Origin: Vreelandella nigrificans
GTDB lineage: Bacteria; Pseudomonadota; Gammaproteobacteria; Pseudomonadales; Halomonadaceae
NCBI RefSeq assembly: GCF_002374315.1
Contig: NZ_NWUX01000008.1
Coordinates: forward strand, 120,687 to 184,686
DNA: 64,000 bases
Direction: 5' to 3'
In this document: in pieces, positions 57,639 through 64,000 of the stretch
Numbering within the stretch: position 1 is the stretch's first letter
How the letters are laid out: every line of letters begins with the position of its first letter
Notes under the pieces: model-generated
The model's database searches: none
What the model was told of the DNA's origin: nothing
The model's input: only the letters and a program-made list of their open reading frames with translations
Position numbers and translations under genes: made by a program

Positions 57639-59276
57639 TTAGATGGTTTGCGATAATGCAGCCAGCAATGGCGCATCTCTACGGTAAATGTCGTTTCTAA
57701 ACTCCACCTCCCCCTGGGCATTTGGCCATGCAGTAAGGTAATGCAAGGCGATTGGGATGCGTTGTGGCAAGTTCACATTTCGGTCACTGCCGCTGCTATT
57801 AATCAGCGAATTGAGTTGATAACGGCTGCCACTGTCTTGCAACAACATTTGCGCAAAGTCTAAGACACCCTCTACCCGTACACAGCCAGAACTGAGCGCC
57901 CGCTGCTCGCGCTGAAACAGCCCCCGCGCTGGTGTGTCATGTAAATAAATCATGTCATTATTGGGGAAACGTACAACGACGCGACCCAGAGGATTAGAGC
58001 CTCCCGCAGCTTGACGCAGCATAACGCCTCCTGGGCGCTGCCAATCAATCGCTGCAGCATTTAGACGCTCGCCAGTAGGGCTTAGCACTTGGATATTCTG
58101 CCGCGCCAAATAACCAGGGTCTTGCCTCACCCGCGGTAGAACATCCTCACGCATGATGGTCGGAGGAATGGTCCAACTAGGGTTAATCGTTAAGTGGCTT
58201 ATGGAGGAGTGAATAATCGGTGTTTCCCGTTGTGGCGTCCCTACGACTACTCTGGCACTCCAGTGCTCTCCACTAGGCCGTAGGTAGTGCAACTGGTAAC
58301 CGGCAATATCCACCCATACTTGCGGGCCAGCCATATGGGTTGGCCCAAGCCAACGCGCCCGTTCTAAATTAACGCGCAATTGATTGATGCGTGAAGCCAC
58401 CGGTATATTTAGCGCTGAGCGTGTTTGCTCGCCAACAATGCCATCTTCTTGTAACTGGTGACGGCGCTGGAAACGCTTAACAGCCCTTTCAAGTTCCTCG
58501 TCAAAGTGACGGTTGCTGTGAATGGCCGACTCTACTCCAATCATTGGGTATGCGCCGCCATCGGCCGCTAATAAGCGCCCTTCGCCCCACAGCGCTAGCC
58601 GCTGACGTAACACCGGCACATCATCCCCTATATCGCCAAGACGCAGTGATGATGCTCTACTGGCCAAATAAGGGGCACTGCGCTGAGCTTCGATACGACG
58701 ATAGTGACCAAGCATCTCACGAAGCTGAGTATAAGCAGGCATTGTTGGACGCACCAAAGTGAGCGCATGCTCTATATCGCCGTCCTCAACCGCATGCACA
58801 ACGCGAAGCATTGAGTAGCGGCTTTCTGGGCGTGGCAAACTCCAATTGGGCTCTACATCTCGGGGGTTCACCTTACCTCGTGAGAGGTGATCCAATGCTA
58901 AAAGTAGTGCCCGTGTCGCTTTGAGATCAAACCTTGCTTGGGCAGCCGTCCCTGCTTGCTGGCTCAGGCGAAAATCGTCAAGTAACGTATGGGCGAAATA
59001 ATCATTGGGAGTTAAGCCGTCATCTTCAAGCCCCTGCAGCCCATTGACCAATGCCTCAACGGTATTGGCTTTCTGCCAGGCAGGTTGCCCATTATTCAGT
59101 TGGTAAAATTCCTTTACTGGCAATCGCTCACTGGCTTGCTCAGCCAGTTGTACTAATGCTTGCCGTAACGGATCGGCTTCTGGATAGGCACTTGAGAACG
59201 CATACGGTGACTGGGTCAGTGTCAGACATAGAGCTGCTCCTATCGCCCATCGTCTTAGTAGCTGCTTATCGTTCAT
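57639..59276 (-). CDS. L,D-transpeptidase, YcbB/LdtD type
   Basis: 545-aa periplasmic enzyme that makes 3-3 mDAP-mDAP crosslinks in peptidoglycan. Signal peptide (about 28 residues), scaffold domain (about 40-200), a peptidoglycan-binding motif (about 225-285; RAVKRFQRRHQLQEDGIVG), and the YkuD catalytic domain (about 315-490) with YLHDTPARGLF and the catalytic SSGCVRVE (Cys about 436). Size and domain order match LdtD. AAGGAGG precedes the ATG at 59276. Confidence 0.94.
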   Translation of the reverse strand: MNDKQLLRRWAIGAALCLTLTQSPYAFSSAYPEADPLRQALVQLAEQASERLPVKEFYQLNNGQPAWQKANTVEALVNGLQGLEDDGLTPNDYFAHTLLDDFRLSQQAGTAAQARFDLKATRALLLALDHLSRGKVNPRDVEPNWSLPRPESRYSMLRVVHAVEDGDIEHALTLVRPTMPAYTQLREMLGHYRRIEAQRSAPYLASRASSLRLGDIGDDVPVLRQRLALWGEGRLLAADGGAYPMIGVESAIHSNRHFDEELERAVKRFQRRHQLQEDGIVGEQTRSALNIPVASRINQLRVNLERARWLGPTHMAGPQVWVDIAGYQLHYLRPSGEHWSARVVVGTPQRETPIIHSSISHLTINPSWTIPPTIMREDVLPRVRQDPGYLARQNIQVLSPTGERLNAAAIDWQRPGGVMLRQAAGGSNPLGRVVVRFPNNDMIYLHDTPARGLFQREQRALSSGCVRVEGVLDFAQMLLQDSGSRYQLNSLINSSGSDRNVNLPQRIPIALHYLTAWPNAQGEVEFRNDIYRRDAPLLAALSQTI

Positions 59277-59297
59277 AGCCCCTCCTTGCGTTACTAT

Positions 59298-59339
59298 GCT
59301 TGGTTTACTGGGCTTGGCTTACTGGGCTTGGCTTACTGG
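59298..59339. repeat. 14-bp tandem repeat upstream of the YkuD_2 gene
   Basis: Three copies of GCTTGGCTTACTGG (first copy with one change) at 59298-59311, 59312-59325 and 59326-59339, followed by decayed copies to about 59371. They lie in the spacer between the two divergent transpeptidase genes; copy number may vary between strains. Confidence 0.8.
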
Positions 59340-59485
59340 GCCTAGCTTAGCTTACGGGCTTGACTTACCGGCGTTTCATTATTATCCATATCATCGCACC
59401 GGCAGCTTTCATTACCGGCGCGCTTACTTTCATCATAGCTGTTTCCACCCATCCGTCGTTGACATCTATTACAGGGCTAAACTCA

Positions 59486-60211
59486 ATGCTGCTTCGCTCA
59501 CGTCTTTCTACTGCACTACTTTCACTGCCAGCTGTACTCTTTAGCCTCCCTCTTCAAGCAGCCAGTTTTTTTTCCCAGGCAGCTTCCAGCGCTCCTTACG
59601 GGGTTTCCAGTTTACATCATCAGTTACTACAGTTAGCGCCATCCGCGACGCCGGAGGCGTTACGACTTGCTGCCCAGGCACTTAGTTGCGCGGACCCTTC
59701 TGCTGAGCGTTTAGCAGTAATTGATTACTCGTTACCTTCCACCGAACCACGTATGTGGGTCTTCGACTTACACCAGCATGAACTACTGTTTGAGGAACTG
59801 GTTTCCCATGGTCAGGGGTCGGGAGACGCCATGGCGGAAGTCTTCTCCAATACCCCCGAGAGCCACCAATCCAGCATTGGGCTCTTTCGCACCATGAACA
59901 GTTACTATGGCCGTAACGGCTATTCTCTGCGTCTTGATGGCCTTGAGCCAAACGTAAACAACTTAGCCTTTGAACGCGCTATTGTGATCCATGGTGCAGA
60001 TTACGTCAGTGAGGACTTTATTGAACAAACAGGCCGACTAGGGCGTAGCCACGGCTGCCCTGCCGTGCGCGAAGAGGTGACCTACCCGCTCATCGACAGC
60101 CTAAAAGAGAACCAGTATGTGTTCGCTTATTACCCGGACGAAGAGTGGCTTGCTACATCAACCTTTCTCCGCTGTACCACTAATGAGCCTCAGCAACTGG
60201 CACAGCGCTAA
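59486..60211 (+). CDS. Murein L,D-transpeptidase catalytic domain protein (YkuD_2)
   Basis: 241-aa secreted protein: signal peptide (about 25 residues, ending LQA), then the YkuD_2 (PF13645-like) domain: DYSLPSTEPRMWVFDL, SHGQGSGDAMAEVFSNTPES, IVIHGADYVS, and the catalytic motif GRSHGCPAV (Cys about 190). This family is distinct from LdtD; activity is predicted as transpeptidase or carboxypeptidase. ATG at 59486 is favoured; the longer frame has a TTG start and crosses the tandem repeat spacer. Divergent from LdtD. Confidence 0.87.
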   Translation: MLLRSRLSTALLSLPAVLFSLPLQAASFFSQAASSAPYGVSSLHHQLLQLAPSATPEALRLAAQALSCADPSAERLAVIDYSLPSTEPRMWVFDLHQHELLFEELVSHGQGSGDAMAEVFSNTPESHQSSIGLFRTMNSYYGRNGYSLRLDGLEPNVNNLAFERAIVIHGADYVSEDFIEQTGRLGRSHGCPAVREEVTYPLIDSLKENQYVFAYYPDEEWLATSTFLRCTTNEPQQLAQR

Positions 60212-60323
60212 GTGCAAACAGGAGGGTGCTAGCAGCTTAGCCAGTTGATTAGTCCCCCTCGCTTCTCGCCATGCTGAGACTGCACATAACTTAGCCTTTT
60301 GTGCCATGCTGAAGATGCGACAA

Positions 60324-60353
60324 TCTTACTCAACGCACTCTTACTCAACGCAC
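60324..60353. repeat. 15-bp tandem duplication
   Basis: TCTTACTCAACGCAC occurs twice in direct succession, just before the patatin gene's ribosome site. The rest of the 157-bp spacer shows no feature. Confidence 0.85.
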
Positions 60354-60368
60354 TCAGCAAGAGGTTAT

Positions 60369-61388
60369 ATGGTGCAGACTAAAAAGCTGGATCTCGCATT
60401 ACAAGGTGGCGGTGCACATGGCGCTTACACCTGGGGTGTCATCGATCGTCTTTTAGAAGATGACCGCATTGAAATCGAAGGCATTAGTGGTACTAGCGCA
60501 GGTGCGATGAACGGTGTTGTGATGGCCGATGCCCTCACCCGTGGTAATAAAGAGACCGCGCGCAAGGCTCTACATGATTTCTGGCACGCCGTTAGTCGGG
60601 CTGGCATGGCAAGCCCTATACGCCGCACACCACTGGACGTGCTGACAGGCAACTGGAGCCTCGATCACTCACCTGGCTATATTGCCATGGATCTTATGAG
60701 CCGTTTGGTGTCGCCTTACCAGTTCAACCCACTTAATATCAATCCACTACGTGATATTGTTGCCGAGCAAGTTGATTTCGAGCGTGTACGGCGCTGCGAA
60801 CAGCTAAAACTTTTTGTCGCTGCAACTAACGTTCGCACAGGAAAGCAGCGCGTATTTCGCCGCGAAGAGATGAGCGTAGACGCTGTCATGGCTTCCGCCT
60901 GTCTACCCTTTGTTTTTCAAGCCGTCGAAATAGATGGAGAAGCGTATTGGGATGGCGGCTATATGGGAAACCCTGCGCTTTTCCCCCTTATGGAAGAGTG
61001 TAGCGCACGGGATATCTTGCTGGTGCAAATCAATCCCATTCGTCGCGAGGATGTACCCACCTCAGCCTCGGCAATTATGAACCGGTTAAACGAAATCACC
61101 TTTAATGCGGCACTGATAAAAGAAGTCCGCATGATAGCGTTACTTAAGCACGCCCTGGATGAGCAAGGTATCGAAAACTGCTACCAGCAGGCCCTGTTTC
61201 ATCGCATTAGCGGTGAGCAAGCACTAGACAGCCTCTCTGTTTCCAGCAAAATGAACGCTGAGTGGCCTTTTCTCTGCCACCTCTTTGATCAAGGGCGAGC
61301 TGCTACCGAACGCTGGCTGGCGGAGCACTTTGCGGCCCTTGGTAACTATTCATCATTGGATATCGACGCTGTTTATCTTCATGAATAA
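60369..61388 (+). CDS. Patatin-like phospholipase
   Basis: 339-aa cytoplasmic or membrane-associated lipid acyl hydrolase with a Ser-Asp dyad: oxyanion loop QGGGAHGAY (about 12-20), nucleophile elbow GTSAG (about 38-42) and the Asp in DGGYMGNPAL (about 197-206). Substrate unknown; PHB-related or lipid turnover roles are known for relatives. GAGG precedes the ATG at 60369; the upstream frame carries the tandem repeat and is not expected to be translated. Confidence 0.93.
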   Translation: MVQTKKLDLALQGGGAHGAYTWGVIDRLLEDDRIEIEGISGTSAGAMNGVVMADALTRGNKETARKALHDFWHAVSRAGMASPIRRTPLDVLTGNWSLDHSPGYIAMDLMSRLVSPYQFNPLNINPLRDIVAEQVDFERVRRCEQLKLFVAATNVRTGKQRVFRREEMSVDAVMASACLPFVFQAVEIDGEAYWDGGYMGNPALFPLMEECSARDILLVQINPIRREDVPTSASAIMNRLNEITFNAALIKEVRMIALLKHALDEQGIENCYQQALFHRISGEQALDSLSVSSKMNAEWPFLCHLFDQGRAATERWLAEHFAALGNYSSLDIDAVYLHE

Positions 61389-61713
61389 ACAGCACTGGCG
61401 TGTTGCATGCCCCGCCCACCCCGCACCAAAGCGGGGCAAAACAGATAACTTCACGGTCACCAAAGTGTATATCAATTTTCTAAAAAACAAGAAAATCAAA
61501 CTCATCTAGCTGTTTTTTAAACAAAAAATATCATTTGGCGAATTAATTGCTTTGCCTACCTCTAGTGGTGGTAGGCGTGGACCAGGCCCATTGGGTACGA
61601 GTGCGTCGAACCTGACCTTCAATGGTGAAGGCATGTTCTCGTCAATTACGCAGCGCCTTTTACGTTGGCAGCCCTGCGTGTTGGTAAACTCGTCCTATCT
61701 CCGAGGGCCTTCC
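61389..61713 (+). promoter_or_regulatory. 325-nt leader of the nitrate transporter gene, possible NasR target
   Basis: No gene seen. It holds GCCTACC / GGTAGGC (61554-61560 with 61570-61576) and CCTTC-AATGGT-GAAGG (61616-61631). The second has a six-base loop with A at position 1 and G at position 4, the two loop bases recognised by ANTAR proteins. A NasR-like gene follows the transporter, so transcription antitermination is a reasonable guess. A second matching hairpin and a poly-U terminator are not evident, so this is tentative. At its start, CCCCGC / GCGGGG (61419-61436) may end the patatin transcript. Confidence 0.4.
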
Positions 61714-63066
61714 ATGGATATTCGTAATAAAGCCAATCGTATACGGCTGTTAAATTTTTCCACCCCTCAAATGCGAGCATTCCATTTTTCATGGTTCGCA
61801 TTCCATATCTGCTTTTTTGGTTGGTTCGGTATTGCTCCGCTTATGGCGGTCGTGCGTGAAGACCTATCACTTACCCAAACCCAAATTGGCAATACCATTA
61901 TCGCCTCGGTCGCTATTACGGTCATTGTGCGCCTACTTATTGGCGTACTGTGCGACCGTATAGGGCCTCGCAAAACCTATACCGGGCTACTCATACTAGG
62001 CTCAATCCCCGTTATGGGCATTGGGTTTGCCAACAGTTTTGAAACATTCCTGTTAGCGCGCTTAGCTATTGGTGCCATTGGTGCATCGTTTGTTATTACC
62101 CAGTACCACACCACCATGATGTTTGCGCCTAACGTGGTGGGAACCGCCAATGCAACCAGTGCTGGCTGGGGGAATTTAGGTGGGGGTACCACTCAAATTC
62201 TAATGCCACTAATATTCGCTGGTTTATTAATGCTTGGCGTGAGCGAAACGCTTGGCTGGCGGCTGGCCATGGTGGTACCCGGCGTGGTGCTATTCTGCAC
62301 GGGGATTGCTTATTGGCTGTTCACTCAGGACGCGCCTGACGGCAACTTTAGCGAGCTACGCGCACGAGGGGAACTACCTGAAGCCACTGGCGAACATGGT
62401 GCAACCCAAAGCTTTTTGGCCGCCGCCAAAGATATTCGCGTATGGGCACTGTTCGTCGTTTATGGTCTTTGCTTTGGTGTTGAGTTAACCATTAATAACA
62501 TTGCTGCCATTTACTTCTTTGACCACTTCGACTTAACCCTCGCTACTGCTGGTATGATTGCAGGGCTATTTGGCCTAATGAATATTTTTGCACGTACCCT
62601 TGGTGGCATTTTTTCCGATTTATTTGCCAAACACGCTGGCTTAAAAGGCAGGGTGCGCTGGCTGTTTATTGCGTTAATTTGCGAAGGTATTGCACTTATA
62701 GCTTTTTCACAGATGCACGTATTAAGCATGGCCATTGGCATCATGCTGGTGTTCAGCCTATTTGTGCAGATGGCAGAGGGCGCTACTTACGGCGTGGTAC
62801 CATTTATTAACAAGAAAGCCTTGGGCGCCGTGGCTGGTATTGTCGGCGCAGGTGGTAATGTCGGGGCCGTTTGTGCTGCATTTCTCTTCCGCAATGAAAG
62901 CCTCAGCTACCAACAAGGGCTTTTTTACCTTGGCCTTACCGTATTAGTACTCGCCTCCTGCGTATTATTGGTGCGCTTTAGCGATGCCACAGAAGCAGAA
63001 GAGGCAAAAGCCTACAGCGATGCCGTAGGCGAAGAAACCGGCGCAGGTGCACTTTCACTCCGTTAA
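61714..63066 (+). CDS. Nitrate/nitrite transporter, NNP family of the MFS
   Basis: 450-aa inner-membrane protein with twelve hydrophobic helices. NNP landmarks: RAFHFSWFAFHICFFGWFGIAPLM in helix 1, DRIGPRKTYT loop after helix 3, and the glycine-rich GWGNLGGGTTQ (about 150-160) and late GAVAGIVGAGGNVGAV. It should import nitrate for assimilation, given the NIT sensor gene 71 bp downstream. ATG at 61714 has GAGGG before it; a longer frame would cover the leader hairpins. Confidence 0.9.
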   Translation: MDIRNKANRIRLLNFSTPQMRAFHFSWFAFHICFFGWFGIAPLMAVVREDLSLTQTQIGNTIIASVAITVIVRLLIGVLCDRIGPRKTYTGLLILGSIPVMGIGFANSFETFLLARLAIGAIGASFVITQYHTTMMFAPNVVGTANATSAGWGNLGGGTTQILMPLIFAGLLMLGVSETLGWRLAMVVPGVVLFCTGIAYWLFTQDAPDGNFSELRARGELPEATGEHGATQSFLAAAKDIRVWALFVVYGLCFGVELTINNIAAIYFFDHFDLTLATAGMIAGLFGLMNIFARTLGGIFSDLFAKHAGLKGRVRWLFIALICEGIALIAFSQMHVLSMAIGIMLVFSLFVQMAEGATYGVVPFINKKALGAVAGIVGAGGNVGAVCAAFLFRNESLSYQQGLFYLGLTVLVLASCVLLVRFSDATEAEEAKAYSDAVGEETGAGALSLR

Positions 63067-63078
63067 TTACGTTTGCTG

Positions 63079-63099
63079 CCCGCAGCGCTACGCTGCGGG
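63079..63099. terminator. Intercistronic hairpin after the nitrate transporter gene
   Basis: Perfect 9-bp stem CCCGCAGCG / CGCTGCGGG with a 3-nt loop, no T-run. It may protect the upstream message or slow the polymerase before the sensor gene. Confidence 0.5.
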
Positions 63100-63137
63100 A
63101 TAATTTACGTCAGGCGGCAAGCAATAAGGAAACCGTT

Positions 63138-64000
63138 ATGTCTTCAGCCCAGCAGCTACTCCTAACCGCCCTGCGTTGCGACATCGATAACCTACGCCAC
63201 TTGGCCACTACCTCTGATATTGTCGGGGATATTAGCCGCTTTATTCATGTGCTCCAGCGCGAGCGCGGTGCTTCAACTATCTATCTTGTCTCGAAGGGAA
63301 AGCGCTTTAAAACACGGCGCACGATGTACTTGCAGCACGCAAATGAAGCCGAAGATCTCATGCGCCAGCGGCTGGAAGCGCTCAGCCGAGAAGCAAAACC
63401 ACAGGCGGCAGCACGTCTGCTTAGACAAATCGCAACGGTATGGCTTGCCTTGGACGAACTGGGCAACTTACGCTCCGCCATTGATACATTTGCGATTTCA
63501 CCTGATGCAGCTACCCAAGCCTTTAATCACTTAATCAGCGGCTTACTTGCAATCGTTTTTGAAGCCGCAGACACATCAGCGGACCTTGATGTTACCAGGG
63601 CGCTAGTAGCAATATTTCACCTGATGCAAGGCAAAGAACTGGCTGGCCAAGAGCGTGCCTGTGGTGCCTATGGCTTTACCCATGGGCATTTCGATAAGGC
63701 ACATCGTGAGCTGCTGAACCAGCTGCTGAACGACCAGCAGCGCTGTTTCGATACGTTTATTGAGTTTGCCACTGACGAAGCCCAGCAAATTTGGCAACAG
63801 GCGATATCACCGTGCACACTTTCCGGCATTGACCAGCTTCGTGATATCGCTTGCCAGCGTACCCGTGGCTCAACTACCGGGCATCCCCCACTTGGAGAAA
63901 CCTGGTACGAACTTACTACACAATGTTCTGGTCAAGTCGTAGCGGACACTTTTATTAAGCTGCTTCCGCGATTTTCTCGATCTCCCTTGGCGCGTGGTAG
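63138..64000 (+). CDS. NIT-domain nitrate sensor, NasR-like, 3' end off the window
   Basis: The frame opens at ATG 63138 (AAGGA 8 bp before) and stays open to the window end (287 codons). The visible part is a helical NIT (nitrate/nitrite-sensing) domain: IHVLQRERGASTIYLVS near residue 36 with the conserved Arg/Tyr, and GKELAGQERACGAYGF near 175. NasR proteins have NIT then a C-terminal ANTAR domain that prevents termination in a leader RNA; the C-terminus is not visible here, and NIT also occurs in chemoreceptors and kinases. Position after the nitrate transporter favours NasR. Confidence 0.8.
   Translation, partial: MSSAQQLLLTALRCDIDNLRHLATTSDIVGDISRFIHVLQRERGASTIYLVSKGKRFKTRRTMYLQHANEAEDLMRQRLEALSREAKPQAAARLLRQIATVWLALDELGNLRSAIDTFAISPDAATQAFNHLISGLLAIVFEAADTSADLDVTRALVAIFHLMQGKELAGQERACGAYGFTHGHFDKAHRELLNQLLNDQQRCFDTFIEFATDEAQQIWQQAISPCTLSGIDQLRDIACQRTRGSTTGHPPLGETWYELTTQCSGQVVADTFIKLLPRFSRSPLARG

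Noticed and set aside
59298..59371. Short repeats considered as a CRISPR array
   Set aside because: Repeats are directly adjacent without spacers and only 14 bp long; no cas genes nearby.
60306..60368. Longer start of the patatin gene giving a repeated STHSYSTHS N-terminus
   Set aside because: It arises from a 15-bp tandem duplication; the ATG at 60369 has a ribosome site and begins the conserved domain.
61554..61576. GCCTACC/GGTAGGC hairpin as the first ANTAR hairpin
   Set aside because: Its loop is nine bases and lacks A1/G4 in the best register, so it does not fit the motif; only the hairpin at 61616 does.

Overview
The window looks like chromosomal DNA of a marine or halophilic gammaproteobacterium, most likely Halomonas or a close relative (Halomonadaceae). 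The reasons are the arginine deiminase operon, cytochrome bo3 operon, TRAP transporter, CsbD/PRC stress proteins, a MocR-type regulator and many acidic secreted proteins, on a moderately GC-rich, densely coded background. I saw no rRNA, tRNA, insertion sequence, integrase, phage gene or CRISPR array. The organism assignment is inference from gene content only.

Layout. 1-4.6 kb: arcDABC on the minus strand (arcC cut by the window edge) behind a promoter with a perfect FNR/ANR box. 4.7-4.9 kb: a decayed 3' remnant of a DASS-family anion transporter. 5.1-7.6 kb: a CsbD protein and a two-gene HlyD/DUF2955 efflux pair behind large palindromes. 7.7-12.5 kb: a TRAP transporter (dctPQM), an outer-membrane barrel protein and an EamA permease. 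12.6-16 kb: ackA-pta. 16.1-22.1 kb: a cluster rich in pyridoxal-phosphate (PLP) proteins: second-copy-type SHMT, acetylornithine-type aminotransferase, YggS, a divergent MocR regulator with inverted GGTCT repeats, and a class I glutamine amidotransferase. 22.4-27.3 kb: cyoABCDE on the minus strand.

27.6-35.5 kb: a complete nucleoside scavenging locus (DeoR repressor, Tsx-like channel, NupC, deoC-deoA-deoB-deoD-cdd) with two DeoR-type operators 21 bp apart. 35.5-39.9 kb: a thu-like operon (ThuA, Gfo/Idh dehydrogenase, sugar-binding protein, LacI regulator) lacking ABC permease and ATPase genes, behind two identical LacI-type operators also 21 bp apart. 40-48 kb: a stress/envelope neighbourhood with a CBS-BON protein, an unrecognised 478-aa membrane protein, a J-domain protein, a degenerate J-like membrane protein, a large MscS channel, and an amidoligase paired with a C26 glutamine amidotransferase.

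48-55 kb: Tpx, another amidotransferase, endonuclease V, a DEAD-box RNA helicase with a long structured leader, CsbD and PRC-barrel proteins, glutathionyl-hydroquinone reductase and a LysR regulator. 55.9-60.2 kb: a peptidoglycan remodelling group (M23 endopeptidase, YcbB-type L,D-transpeptidase, YkuD_2-type protein). 60.4-64 kb: a patatin-like phospholipase, then the start of a nitrate assimilation locus: an NNP-type transporter behind a 325-nt leader, and the N-terminal part of a NIT-domain (NasR-like) sensor running off the end.

The strongest candidates for something not yet described are the PLP-protein/MocR/amidotransferase cluster, the amidoligase-amidotransferase pair with its chaperone and channel neighbours, and the transporter-less thu operon. 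The clearest regulatory readings are the FNR, DeoR and LacI operators.
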